DNA from: Mycobacterium sp. EPa45
GTDB taxonomy: Bacteria > Actinomycetota > Actinomycetes > Mycobacteriales > Mycobacteriaceae
DNA: 64,000 nt
NCBI RefSeq assembly: GCF_001021385.1
Contig: NZ_CP011773.1
Location: 2,232,001-2,296,000 of the forward strand
Direction of reading: 5' to 3'
Shown in pieces: positions 40,122 to 48,933 of this stretch (the first letter of the stretch is position 1; each line of letters opens with the position of its first letter). Position numbers and translations under genes: made by a program. Below the pieces are notes generated by a model, which had not been told where the DNA came from, searched no databases, and was given only the letters and a program-made list of their open reading frames with translations.

Positions 40122-40427
40122 ATGAGTGCCGAAGATCTCGAAAAGTACGAGACCGAGATGGAGCTCTCGCTGTACCGCGAATACAAGGACATCGTGGGGC
40201 AGTTCAGCTTCGTCGTGGAGACCGAGCGCCGCTTCTACCTGGCCAACAGCGTGGAGTTGGTGCCCCGCAACACCGACGGCGAGGTGTACTTCGAGCTGCG
40301 CCTGTCCGATGCGTGGGTGTGGGACATGTATCGCCCCGCTCGGTTCGTCAAGCAGGTCCGGGTGATCACGTTCAAGGACGTCAACATCGAAGAGGTCGAG
40401 AAGCCCGAACTTCGGCTGCCCGAATAG
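40122..40427 (+). CDS. DUF2469 family protein
   Basis: 101 residues, highly conserved in actinobacteria directly after rnhB but of unknown function. Acidic and aromatic: SAEDLEKYETEMELSLYREYKDIVGQFSFVVETERRFYLANSVEL, ending DVNIEEVEKPELRLPE. ATG 40122 follows GAAGAGGG. No motif suggests an enzymatic role. Confidence 0.92.
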   Translation: MSAEDLEKYETEMELSLYREYKDIVGQFSFVVETERRFYLANSVELVPRNTDGEVYFELRLSDAWVWDMYRPARFVKQVRVITFKDVNIEEVEKPELRLPE

Positions 40428-40453
40428 GCATACGGCGCAACGAATTACGGGTA

Positions 40454-40515
40454 GCTGACGAACTCCCGTGCGCTCACGGTAGTTCCGCACGGTGGTGCAG
40501 GACAAGTTCGTCAGC
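40454..40515. repeat. Inverted repeat between DUF2469 and ROK genes
   Basis: GCTGACGAAC (40454-40463) pairs perfectly with GTTCGTCAGC (40506-40515); inside it CCGTGCG pairs with CGCACGG. It lies between convergent genes and touches the ROK gene's last codons, so it may serve as a shared transcript end. Confidence 0.5.
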
Positions 40516-41689
40516 GCAACGAGGCGTCGATGGCGTCGGCCGACAGGATCTGTTCCAGCACCAGTGCCGCGCTGCCGATGTTGCCTGCCTTGTCGCCGTA
40601 GGTCGAGGGGACGACCTGAAGGTGCCGGGTAGCAAGCGCTGTTGCATTGCCGTACAACGTTTCTCGCAGTCCAGCTACGAAGACGTCATAGGCGCCCGAC
40701 ATGTCGCCGCCGATGACGAGAACCTCGGGATTGAGCAGGTTCACCGCCGGGGCGATCACCTCGCCCACGTGGCGGCCGCTTTCGCGCAGCAACCGGCGCA
40801 CCTCGCCGTCGCCATGGTTGGCCAACTCGACCACATCGCGAATGTGGGCGACGGCGCGGCCCTGCTGCTGAAGTGTGCGCACCAGGGCCCACCCGCCGGC
40901 GATCGCCTCGAGGCAGCCGGTGTCGCCGCAGCGGCACGGGACACCCGCCGCGGCGGCGGTCTTGTTGTGGCCGAACTCGCCGGCCGCGCCCAGAGCTCCG
41001 CGCTGCAGCACGCCGCCCGACACGATTCCGGCGCCAAGCCCGGTGGACGCCTTGATCAGCAGCAGATCGCGATGAATTCGCAAGGGGCCGCGGCGTTCTG
41101 AGAGGGCCTGCACGTTTGTGTCGTTGTCGAGCACGACCGGCGCCGAGGTCAGCTCGCGGAAGTACGGTTCGAGCGGTACGCCGTCCCAACCGCTCATCAC
41201 CGGTGAGGCCAGGCTGCACCCGCGCAGCTGGTCGACCGTGCCGGGCAGCGAGACCCCCACCCCGAGCACATCACGGGCGGGGCGGCCGGTTTCGTCGAGC
41301 AGGACTTCCAGGCGCTTGACCAGATCGGGCATCAGGTCGTCCGGGCCGATGCGGACCTCGGAGTCCATGTCGCTCAGCGCGTGGATGTCGCCGGCGAGAT
41401 TGCACACCGCGAGCCGGGTCCGGCTGCGGCCGATGGCCGCGGACAGGACGACGCCGGCCTCGGCGTTGAACCGAACCAGTGCTGGTGGCCGGCCGCCGGT
41501 CGACGGGCCCTCCTCGCCTTCAGTGACCAGCCCGCGACGGCCCAGCGCGGCAATCCGGCTGCCCACCGCTGTTCTGGACAGCCCAGTGAGCTCGCGAACT
41601 TGGGTGCGGGTGGTGGCCACGCCGTCCCGAATGAGCGCGAAGACGTCCCCGGCGGTAGCCGGGGCGGCAGAACGCCTGGTGACGGGCAT
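40511..41689 (-). CDS. ROK-family transcriptional regulator
   Basis: 392 residues. Winged-helix N-terminus (TRTQVRELTGLSRTAVGSRIAALGRRGLV), then an ASKHA sugar-kinase-like domain with GVGVSLPGTVD, DNDTNVQALSE, the ROK zinc site GHNKTAAAAGVPCRCGDTGCLEAIAGG and VLVIGGDMSG. Such proteins repress sugar or transport genes and respond to sugars. ATG 41689 aligns with the domain start; the frame stays open to 41737. Divergent from an MFS exporter, its likely target. Confidence 0.86.
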   Translation of the reverse strand: MPVTRRSAAPATAGDVFALIRDGVATTRTQVRELTGLSRTAVGSRIAALGRRGLVTEGEEGPSTGGRPPALVRFNAEAGVVLSAAIGRSRTRLAVCNLAGDIHALSDMDSEVRIGPDDLMPDLVKRLEVLLDETGRPARDVLGVGVSLPGTVDQLRGCSLASPVMSGWDGVPLEPYFRELTSAPVVLDNDTNVQALSERRGPLRIHRDLLLIKASTGLGAGIVSGGVLQRGALGAAGEFGHNKTAAAAGVPCRCGDTGCLEAIAGGWALVRTLQQQGRAVAHIRDVVELANHGDGEVRRLLRESGRHVGEVIAPAVNLLNPEVLVIGGDMSGAYDVFVAGLRETLYGNATALATRHLQVVPSTYGDKAGNIGSAALVLEQILSADAIDASLR

Positions 41690-41866
41690 CTTTCCATTTA
41701 ACCAAGATCTAACTGTGCTGTATACCAATCGAGACACCGGTCACTTTGATCGTATTTAGACAAAAGTCGGTTGGAACAACGGTGTAAGTGAGACTAGGGT
41801 CGGGAACAGGGACCACGCGCTGCAATGCGGCAGCAACCGCCACCGCACAGAAAGGCGATAGCTCCC

Positions 41867-43087
41867 GTGACTGTCACCTCCACACCCGCCCCTGCTGGGG
41901 CGTCCCCGTCGTTGTGTCCGACCAGGGCCGGGCTGGGCATCCTGGCCCTCGCGCTGGGTTCATTCGGCATCGGCACCAACGAGTTCGTCGCGATGGGCTT
42001 GCTGCCCCAGATCGCCGGCGGCCTGCACATCTCCGAGCCGACAGCCGGCCATGTCATCTCCGCCTACGCCCTCGGCGTGGTGATCGGTGCCCCGGTGCTT
42101 GCCGCGATGACCGCCAAGTTCAATCGCAAGATCGTGCTGATGAGCCTGGTAGCGCTGTTCGCCGTGGGCAACGTGGCCACAGTGCTCGCTCCCAACTACG
42201 GCGTCCTCATCGGCGCCCGATTCCTCGCCGGCCTGCCGCACGGAGCATTCTTCGGCGTCGCGGCGCTGGTTGCCGCCCAGTTGCTCGGACCCGAGCAACG
42301 CGCCAAGGCCGTCGCACAGGTGATGACCGGGCTGACGGTGGCCACTGTGGTCGGGGTGCCGTTGGCGTCCTGGCTCGGCCAGCTGCTCGGCTGGCGCAGC
42401 GCATTCGCGTTGGTCGTCGGCATCGGGCTCGTTACGTTGGCCGCGATCTGGTTATGGCTGCCGACGCTGGCTCCGACACGCACCACCAGTACCCGCGCCG
42501 AGCTCGGTGCGCTGCGGCGTCCCCAGGTATGGCTGGCGGTGGCGATCGGCATGGTCGGCTTCGGGGGGATGTTCGCCGTCTACACCTACATCGCCACTAC
42601 GCTGACCGACGTCTCCGGGGTTTCGTCATCGTGGGTTCCGTTGGGATTGATGGTGTTTGGGATCGGCATGGTGGTCGGCAATCTCGCCGGCGGCCGGATG
42701 GCCGACCGATCGGTGATCCGGGCACTCTATGTGTCGATGACGTTGTTGGCGGTTGTGCTTGCGGTTTTCGTCGTGGCCGCGCACAACCCGTACACCGCGT
42801 TGCTGGTGCTGTTCGGCATTGGTGCCAGCGGGGCGGCGATCGCCCCCGCCCTGCAGACCCGGTTGATGGACGTCGCCGCGGAGGCACAGACACTGGCCGC
42901 CGCGCTCAACCACTCGGCGCTCAACATCGCCAACGCCTCGGGGGCCTGGATCGGGGGCCTGGTGATAGCCATGGGTTACGGCTACACCGCACCTGCCGCG
43001 GCGGGTGCCGCACTCGCCGTCACCGGGCTGGTGGTGCTGACCGTCTCGGTGGCACTGCAGCGTCGTTCATCGGTGGTGCCGGCATGA
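41867..43087 (+). CDS. MFS transporter, DHA1 (arabinose-efflux-like)
   Basis: 406 residues with 12 membrane segments. FGIGTNEFVAMGLLPQIAGGLHIS matches the AraJ/YdhP-type first helix, AAMTAKFNRKIVLM is motif A, RFLAGLPHGAFFGVAA motif B and GLTVATVVGVPLASWLGQ motif C. GTG 41867 is the start nearest the first helix; ATG 41825 is possible. It ends in ATGA overlap with a 41-codon frame. The 177-base gap to the ROK gene contains no clean palindrome. Confidence 0.87.
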   Translation: MTVTSTPAPAGASPSLCPTRAGLGILALALGSFGIGTNEFVAMGLLPQIAGGLHISEPTAGHVISAYALGVVIGAPVLAAMTAKFNRKIVLMSLVALFAVGNVATVLAPNYGVLIGARFLAGLPHGAFFGVAALVAAQLLGPEQRAKAVAQVMTGLTVATVVGVPLASWLGQLLGWRSAFALVVGIGLVTLAAIWLWLPTLAPTRTTSTRAELGALRRPQVWLAVAIGMVGFGGMFAVYTYIATTLTDVSGVSSSWVPLGLMVFGIGMVVGNLAGGRMADRSVIRALYVSMTLLAVVLAVFVVAAHNPYTALLVLFGIGASGAAIAPALQTRLMDVAAEAQTLAAALNHSALNIANASGAWIGGLVIAMGYGYTAPAAAGAALAVTGLVVLTVSVALQRRSSVVPA

Positions 43088-43209
43088 TCCGGGCGCTGGT
43101 GAACATGCTGCTGGGCCGGCGTGAGGCAGTGTATATAGACGTGTATCTGCCTGCGCGGCAACGCGTTAGGCTGGTCATGGGGCAGCGTTCAGGGCGGAGG
43201 GTCAGCTGA
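43084..43209 (+). CDS. Possible 41-residue small protein
   Basis: An open frame locked between two genes: its ATG overlaps the MFS stop (ATGA) and its stop overlaps the next ATG (TGATG). Residues include VNMLLGRREAVYIDVYLPARQ and it is basic (nine Arg). It could be a real small protein or a translational bridge. No similarity recognised. Confidence 0.35.
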   Translation: MIRALVNMLLGRREAVYIDVYLPARQRVRLVMGQRSGRRVS

Positions 43210-43814
43210 TGATCGATCATGTGATTTTCCGCTACGCTCCGGACCGCCAACCCGAGCTGACTTTCCGCGCCCTGCCCAGCGGGTGTGCCGGAGGGGCCAA
43301 CACGCTTGCTGAGGCCCGCGCGTCGTACCGAACCTGCCGGTCGGCGCGCCTGCACGTCGACCGGCGCGCCCTGCCCCCGGCTGTCGAGCACATCGAGGGA
43401 TTGGTCGGCGGGATGTGGGTGCGCACCAGAGTCGGTGCCGTACACCGGGATAAGTCCAGCGACAGGATGCTGCTGCAGATCCTGCTGGCCGAGCAGGCCG
43501 GCCTGCGTGACGAGGTGGCCCGCTTGACGTCGGCGGGCGCGGAGCCGGTGGTGGTCCTGGCCGAGCCCGATCATGTTCTCGAGACGCTGCTCGACCAGAT
43601 GTCAGTACGGGACGCGCTGCTGGTCGCCCATTGCGATGACAACGGCTCGGTCGGCTGGGGCGTGTTGTACGGCCCGGAATCGTCTGCTGGACAGGGTGTT
43701 CCGCGGGAATTCGACGACGAGGCTTTGCGGGCCACGACGGTGGCGGCTTTCGCGCAGACGTGCACAGGCGGCCTCGTGGTACAGCGCAGGCCGGCGGCGG
43801 GTATCGCGTCATGA
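43209..43814 (+). CDS. Unknown protein with HicB-like N-terminal segment
   Basis: 201 residues, not recognised. LTFRALPSGCAGGANTLAEARASYRT (18-43) resembles the beta-beta-alpha of HicB-type antitoxins (sLPGCvsdGdTleEAlen), but the rest does not. A central Arg-rich part is followed by EPVVVLAEPDHVLETLLDQMSVRDALLVAHCDDNGSVGWGVLYG. ATG 43209 is coupled to the 41-codon frame upstream, with GGAGGG before it. No HicA-like toxin frame is adjacent, so a toxin-antitoxin assignment is only a thought. Confidence 0.6.
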   Translation: MIDHVIFRYAPDRQPELTFRALPSGCAGGANTLAEARASYRTCRSARLHVDRRALPPAVEHIEGLVGGMWVRTRVGAVHRDKSSDRMLLQILLAEQAGLRDEVARLTSAGAEPVVVLAEPDHVLETLLDQMSVRDALLVAHCDDNGSVGWGVLYGPESSAGQGVPREFDDEALRATTVAAFAQTCTGGLVVQRRPAAGIAS

Positions 43815-43891
43815 CGGCCCTGCTCGAACGCGCGGTTGGTAGCGCCAGGGTGGGGAACACTGATGTCGAGAGCGTTTCCGAAGGGAGGACC

Positions 43892-44665
43892 ATGCGCGCG
43901 ACACCGCAGTGCTGGCTCACCGATATGGATGGGGTCCTGGTGCGGGAGGAGCACGCGCTTCCGGGAGCCGCCGAGTTTTTGGCGTGCCTGATCGACAAGC
44001 AACGGCGGTTCCTGGTTCTGACCAACAACTCGATCTACACACCGCGTGATCTGGCGGCCCGGCTGGCTCGTTCGGGACTCGACGTACCGGAAGAGGCGAT
44101 CTGGACCTCGGCCATGGCCACCGCGGCGTTCCTGAACGATCAGCTGCCCGGCGGATCGGCGTACGTGATCGGGGAGGCGGGGCTGACGACCGCGCTGCAC
44201 GAGGCGGGGTACACGCTGACTGATACCGATCCGGATTTCGTGGTGCTCGGTGAGACGCGCACTTACTCGTTCGAGGCGATCACCAAGGCGGTGAGACTGA
44301 TCGGCAAGGGTGCGCGCTTCATTGCCACCAACCCCGACGTCACCGGGCCCTCGGCCGAAGGGCCGATGCCGGCGACCGGGTCGGTGGCCGCGATGATCAC
44401 CAAGGCCACCGCGCGCGAACCGTACTTCGTCGGCAAGCCCAACCCGATGATGTTCCGCAGTGCGTTGAATCGTATTGAGGCGCATTCGGAAAGCACGGTG
44501 ATGGTCGGCGACCGGATGGACACCGACGTCGTGGCCGGTATCGAGGCGGGGCTGGAGACGATCCTGGTATTGACGGGGTCGACGACGCTCGAGGATGTGG
44601 AGCGCTATCCGTTCCGGCCGGCGCGGGTGCTGCCGTCGATCGCGGAGGCGATTGAGCTGATCTGA
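43892..44665 (+). CDS. HAD-IIA family phosphatase (NagD-like)
   Basis: 257 residues. Motif I CWLTDMDGVLV (catalytic Asp pair), motif II LVLTNNS, the C2-type cap, substrate Lys in YFVGKPNPMMF and motif IV VMVGDRMDTDVVAG. Family members hydrolyse sugar or nucleoside monophosphates. ATG 43892 has AAGGGAGG 4 bases upstream and begins directly before motif I; the frame is open back to ATG 43811, which overlaps the preceding stop. Confidence 0.9.
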   Translation: MRATPQCWLTDMDGVLVREEHALPGAAEFLACLIDKQRRFLVLTNNSIYTPRDLAARLARSGLDVPEEAIWTSAMATAAFLNDQLPGGSAYVIGEAGLTTALHEAGYTLTDTDPDFVVLGETRTYSFEAITKAVRLIGKGARFIATNPDVTGPSAEGPMPATGSVAAMITKATAREPYFVGKPNPMMFRSALNRIEAHSESTVMVGDRMDTDVVAGIEAGLETILVLTGSTTLEDVERYPFRPARVLPSIAEAIELI

Positions 44666-44767
44666 CGCCCACGGCTCGCTTGACCTGTACCCTCTCTCGG
44701 GTAGTTCGCTGTCATTGGTGGCAATCGCGTAATCGTGGTGCGACACATCGTGAAGGGTCGGGGGAAG

Positions 44768-45727
44768 ATGGTTGCTGCGATGGTCTGGGTGCGGATTGGG
44801 GCGGCGAGTGCGGCGGTGGGTGTCGTCGTGGCGGGATGTTCGTCGCCGCGATCGGAACCGCAGGCGCAGGCCCCGCAATCATCGGCCGAAGACGGTGCCA
44901 CGGCATCAACGCCGGCCAAAGTCTCCCACCTCACGGGCAACGAGAACGCGATCGCCTTCGACTTCATCTACCCCGACGGCGATCAACACTGGACAGATGA
45001 GGCGAAGACCTCACTCAATGACGCCGCTAACGCCGTCGCCGCCTACCTTCAAGTTTCAAAACCCGTCACCATCGTCTACAAGATCGCGGACGACAACGAA
45101 CCCGGACACCTCGCGCAGGCATCCAGTGATCGGGTCGATGACGAGTCACCCGGCTACTCCCGCACGGTGGTCCAACAGAAGCTGATTACCGGCGAGGACG
45201 CCAATGGCGACCAGCCCGACGGAGACATCGACGTGAATTGGAATTCCAACTGGGAGTTGGGCGACGACGTCGGCACCTCGGGCAAAGACGACTTCAAAGC
45301 GACGATCATGCACGAGCTGCTGCACACGCTGGGCTTTGACACCAATATCCAGGGCCCGGGCTCGCCGCCGGTGAAAAACCGCCCGATATTCGACAGGTTC
45401 GTGGTCAACGCTGACGGGGCAAAAGTGATCAACGACGACTACACCTTCAACACCGCCTTCGATCCCAATCTGACCGGCGGCAACGGCGGACTGTTCTTCG
45501 GCGGCCCGAATGCGATGGCCGCCTACGGCGGTAGACCGGTGCCTCTGTCCACGGACCCGGCGTGGAGCTCCAGCAGCGTGACGCATCTGGATGGCCGCAC
45601 CTTCACCGGCCAGAACAAGAAGATGATGAATCCCGGCGACGATGGCGACGGACCAGAAGTGCGGGTCCTGAGTCCGGTCGAGCTCGGCATTCTCGAAGAT
45701 CTCGGTTACACGGTGGTGCAGCACTAG
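44768..45727 (+). CDS. Zinc-metalloprotease-like lipoprotein
   Basis: 319 residues. A lipobox (GVVVAGC, Cys24) predicts membrane anchoring. The mature part has MHELLHTLGFDT near residues 180-191: HExxHxxG is present, but the third ligand position of the matrixin-type motif (HExxHxxGxxH) is Thr. Downstream are MAAYGG and VTHLDGRTFTGQNKKMMNPGDDGDG, and a C-terminal LSPVELGILEDLGYTV, typical of secreted metalloproteases where MMNP acts as Met-turn. ATG 44768 is used; GTG 44735 is an alternative. Confidence 0.78.
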   Translation: MVAAMVWVRIGAASAAVGVVVAGCSSPRSEPQAQAPQSSAEDGATASTPAKVSHLTGNENAIAFDFIYPDGDQHWTDEAKTSLNDAANAVAAYLQVSKPVTIVYKIADDNEPGHLAQASSDRVDDESPGYSRTVVQQKLITGEDANGDQPDGDIDVNWNSNWELGDDVGTSGKDDFKATIMHELLHTLGFDTNIQGPGSPPVKNRPIFDRFVVNADGAKVINDDYTFNTAFDPNLTGGNGGLFFGGPNAMAAYGGRPVPLSTDPAWSSSSVTHLDGRTFTGQNKKMMNPGDDGDGPEVRVLSPVELGILEDLGYTVVQH

Positions 45728-45840
45728 TTCCGGTCGGTCCCTGTTGATGAATCTCTGACTGGGGACAACTGCCCGGTTTCCTGCGGTAGTTGGCGTGCGC
45801 CGTGCACCGGGCGTCGGTGCCGCAACCGATGCTGGCCCTC

Positions 45841-46215
45841 ATGGCATCTGAACCGACGTTGACGAAGGTCGAACTGGGCGCGCTCGGCGAGCAGTTGGCG
45901 GTCGAGCATCTCGAATCCCTGGGGTTGCGGACCGTGGCTCGCAATTGGCGTTGCCGCTACGGCGAACTCGACATCATCGTCGCGGCCGCCGACGGCACGG
46001 TCGTGTTCGTGGAGGTGAAGACCCGCACCGGTGACGGGTTCGGCGGGGTGGACTACGCGGTCACGCCCGTGAAAGTGCGTCGCATCCGTCGGTTGGCCGG
46101 GATCTGGCTTTCCGAACAGGCGCACAGGTGGGCGGCGGTCCGTATCGACGTGGTCGGGGTGCGCATCGGGCGGCAGCGCACACCCGAGATCACCCATCTG
46201 CGTGGGGTCGGCTGA
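45841..46215 (+). CDS. UPF0102 (YraN) nuclease-fold protein
   Basis: 124 residues, a restriction-endonuclease-like fold with GELDIIVAAADGTVVFVEVKTRTGDG (D-ExK type metal motif) and GEQLAVEHLESLGLRTVARNWRCRYGE. Function unknown; always near dprA/comM in mycobacteria. ATG 45841 gives the family length; ATG 45829 and TTG 45790 also lie in frame. The stop overlaps comM (TGATG). Confidence 0.9.
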   Translation: MASEPTLTKVELGALGEQLAVEHLESLGLRTVARNWRCRYGELDIIVAAADGTVVFVEVKTRTGDGFGGVDYAVTPVKVRRIRRLAGIWLSEQAHRWAAVRIDVVGVRIGRQRTPEITHLRGVG

Positions 46216-47726
46216 TGGCATTGGGACGGGCCTTCTCGGTCGCAGTACGCGGTCTGGACGGCGAGATCGTCGAAATCGAGACCGATATCAGCTCGGGGCT
46301 ACCCGGGGTGTACCTGGTCGGGTTGCCCGACGCCGCATTGCGCGAATCCCGAGATCGCGTGCGGGCGGCAATCACCAACTCCGGCAACGAGTGGCCGCAG
46401 TCGCGGCTGACGCTGGCGCTGTCCCCGGCCACCTTGCCGAAGACGGGCTCGCTCTACGACATCGCGATCGCCGCCGCGGTCTTGTCGGCGAGTCACAAGA
46501 AACCGTGGGATCGGCTGGAGAAGACGGTGTTGCTCGGGGAGTTGGCCCTGGACGGGCGAATCCGGCCGGTTCGTGGCGTGCTGCCTGCGGTGCTGGCCGC
46601 CAAGAAGCAGGGCTGGCCCACCGTGGTGGTGCCCATCGCGAATCTGGCCGAAGCCAGTCTGGTCGACGGCATCGAGGTTCTCGGGGTCCAGACCCTTGGA
46701 CAGCTGCAGTGCTGGCTCACGGGGAAGGGCGCACTGCAGGATCGGGTCGACGCACCAGGGCCGCAGCCCGAGCACGTCGCCGATCTGGCCGATGTGGTGG
46801 GCCAGACGCATGCGCGGTTCGCCGTCGAGGTTGCTGCCGCTGGAGCGCATCATCTCATGCTCACAGGCCCGCCCGGCGTCGGGAAAACCATGCTCGCGCA
46901 ACGACTCCCAGGACTGCTTCCCGAGCTCACCGAAAGCGAGGCCTTGGAGGTGACCGCCATCCATTCGGTCGTCGGGATGCTGTCGGAGACCACCCCGCTG
47001 ATCACCCGGCCACCATTCATCGCACCACACCACTCGTCGAGCGTGGCGGCACTCGTCGGCGGCGGCTCGGGCCTGGCGCGCCCCGGTGCGGTCAGCCGCG
47101 CCCATCGGGGCGTGCTTTTCCTCGACGAATGTGCCGAGATCCGGGTCAGCGTCTTGGAGTCCCTGCGGACGCCGTTGGAAGACGGCGAGATTCGGCTTGC
47201 CCGGCGCGACGGTGTGGCCTGCTACCCGGCGCGGTTCCAGCTCGTGATGGCGGCCAACCCGTGCGCCTGCGCAAAAACCGATCCGAAAGACTGCATCTGC
47301 ACGTCGGTGGAGAAACGCCGTTACCTCGGCAAGCTGTCCGGTCCGCTGATGGATCGGGTCGACCTGCGCGTCGAGATGCACATGGTCCGCGCAGGTGCGT
47401 TTGCGCCCGACAGTGCGGAAAGTACTGCGGCCGTGCGTGATCGGGTGGCGCAGGCACGGGCGGCTGCCGCCGATCGCTGGCGCCGGTACGGCTTCACCAC
47501 CAACGCCGAAGTGACCGGAGCGGTGCTGCGCCGCCGCTTCCGGCCGGACGGCACCGCGATGGCCCCGCTGAAGACGGCACTGGAACGGGGGGTGCTCAGC
47601 ATTCGGGGCGTCGATCGGTCACTGCGGGTCGCGTGGACGTTGGCGGACCTGGCCGGGCGGACGATGCCCAGTGTCGACGACGTGGCGGTGGCGTTGAGCT
47701 TCCGCCAGGGAGGAGCGAAACCATGA
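46215..47726 (+). CDS. comM: ComM/YifB AAA+ helicase-like protein (Mg-chelatase subunit ChlI family)
   Basis: 503 residues. N-terminal Lon-like S5 fold (GLPGVYLVGLPDAALRESRDRV), AAA+ core with Walker A TGPPGVGKTMLAQRLPGLLP near 219, Walker B GVLFLDECAE, a Cys-rich insert NPCACAKTDPKDCIC and a C-terminal helical domain. In Gram-negatives ComM promotes branch migration during natural transformation; the role in mycobacteria is unproven. Coupled on both sides to yraN (TGATG) and dprA (ATGA). Confidence 0.93.
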   Translation: MALGRAFSVAVRGLDGEIVEIETDISSGLPGVYLVGLPDAALRESRDRVRAAITNSGNEWPQSRLTLALSPATLPKTGSLYDIAIAAAVLSASHKKPWDRLEKTVLLGELALDGRIRPVRGVLPAVLAAKKQGWPTVVVPIANLAEASLVDGIEVLGVQTLGQLQCWLTGKGALQDRVDAPGPQPEHVADLADVVGQTHARFAVEVAAAGAHHLMLTGPPGVGKTMLAQRLPGLLPELTESEALEVTAIHSVVGMLSETTPLITRPPFIAPHHSSSVAALVGGGSGLARPGAVSRAHRGVLFLDECAEIRVSVLESLRTPLEDGEIRLARRDGVACYPARFQLVMAANPCACAKTDPKDCICTSVEKRRYLGKLSGPLMDRVDLRVEMHMVRAGAFAPDSAESTAAVRDRVAQARAAAADRWRRYGFTTNAEVTGAVLRRRFRPDGTAMAPLKTALERGVLSIRGVDRSLRVAWTLADLAGRTMPSVDDVAVALSFRQGGAKP

Positions 47727-48856
47727 CCGATGACGTGACGACGTTGGCATGGGCGTATTTGTCCCGAGTGGCCGAGCCTCCGTGCGATGAGATCGCCACG
47801 CTGGTCAGCGAGGTCGGTCCGGTGGAAGCCGCCTACCGCGTCGCAGGCGGCGACGTGAGCGATGCACTACGGGAACGTACCGCCGCACGGCGCGACATCC
47901 ATGCGGCGGAAGCGGACCTGAATCTGCTGCAGCGCCGGGGTGGCCGGCTGATCACACCCGACAGCGACGAGTGGCCAGTCCTGACCTTCGCGGCCTTCGG
48001 TGGAGCGGCCGTGCGGGAGAAGCCGCAGGGTCGACCGCCGATGGCGCTGTGGGCGATCGGCCCGGCCCGCCTCGACGAGCTCGCCGAGCGATCCGCGGCG
48101 CTCGTCGGGACTCGCGCGTGCTCGAGCTACGGCGAGCATGTTGCGGCCGACCTCGCCGCCGGGCTCGCCGAACACGAGGTGACCGTGGTCTCCGGCGGCG
48201 CCTACGGCATCGACGGCGTGGCGCACCGCACGGCGCTGGCGGTCGAGGGGCAGACGGTGGCCGTGCTGGCCGGCGGCATCGACGTGTTGTATCCCGCGGG
48301 TCACTCGTCGCTGCTGCACCGGATCAGTACCGCGGGATTGCTCCTCACGGAGTACCCGCCGGGTGTGCGGCCTGCGCGGCACCGATTTCTGACCCGCAAT
48401 CGGCTGGTGGCGGCACTGGGCACGGCCACCGTGGTGGTCGAGGCCGGCGTTCGCAGCGGGGCGGCGAACACAGCAGCATGGGCGCGGGCGTTGGGCCGGG
48501 TGGTGTGCGCGGTGCCCGGCCCGGTGACGTCGGCGTCGTCGATGGGATGTCATGTACTGCTGCGCGGCGGTGCCGAACTGGTGGCGCGGGCCGAAGACGT
48601 CATCGAATTAGTCGGGCGGGCAGGCGAATTCGCCGATGAGGAACCGCGTCCCACCGGGCCGCTCGATGGTCTCAGTGATGCCGAGAAGCATGTCTACGAG
48701 GCGCTTCCCGCCCGCGGCGTGCGTAGCGCCGACGAGATCGCGGTCGCGTCCGGTCTGGCGCCCACCGCGGTGCTCGGCCCGCTGGCGATGCTGGAGATCG
48801 CCGGGCTGGTCCGTCGCGATGATGGCTGCTGGCGGCTGGTGCGCAAGCCGGCATGA
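47723..48856 (+). CDS. dprA: DNA processing protein DprA
   Basis: Loads RecA on incoming single-stranded DNA in transformation. 377 residues: SAM-like N-terminus, Rossmann fold with ALVGTRACSSYG, VVSGGAYGIDGVAHRTAL, AVLAGGIDVLYPAGHSSL and FLTRNRLVAALG, and a C-terminal winged-helix (EKHVYEALPARGVRSADEIAVASGL). ATG 47723 overlaps the comM stop, with AGGGAGGAG upstream. No other competence genes are visible, so the in vivo role is open. Confidence 0.95.
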   Translation: MTDDVTTLAWAYLSRVAEPPCDEIATLVSEVGPVEAAYRVAGGDVSDALRERTAARRDIHAAEADLNLLQRRGGRLITPDSDEWPVLTFAAFGGAAVREKPQGRPPMALWAIGPARLDELAERSAALVGTRACSSYGEHVAADLAAGLAEHEVTVVSGGAYGIDGVAHRTALAVEGQTVAVLAGGIDVLYPAGHSSLLHRISTAGLLLTEYPPGVRPARHRFLTRNRLVAALGTATVVVEAGVRSGAANTAAWARALGRVVCAVPGPVTSASSMGCHVLLRGGAELVARAEDVIELVGRAGEFADEEPRPTGPLDGLSDAEKHVYEALPARGVRSADEIAVASGLAPTAVLGPLAMLEIAGLVRRDDGCWRLVRKPA

Positions 48857-48890
48857 CCGAGGTAGACGGCCCGAACGTCAGCCCGAAACG

Positions 48891-48920
48891 TATAGTCGGA
48901 AAGGTTGGCTAACAATTCTC
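48891..48920 (+). promoter_or_regulatory. viuB promoter (TATAGT) with iron-box-like sequence
   Basis: TATAGT at 48891-48896 is a good -10. Just downstream AGGTTGGCTAAC resembles the core of the IdeR palindrome but lacks one central base and the right flank, so IdeR binding is only possible. A strong ribosome site GGGAGG precedes GTG 48934. Confidence 0.35.
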
Positions 48921-48933
48921 GTCGGGAGGCGAT

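Noticed and set aside
43209..43814. HicAB toxin-antitoxin pair
   Set aside because: Only the N-terminal segment resembles HicB and the 41-codon frame has no HicA features.
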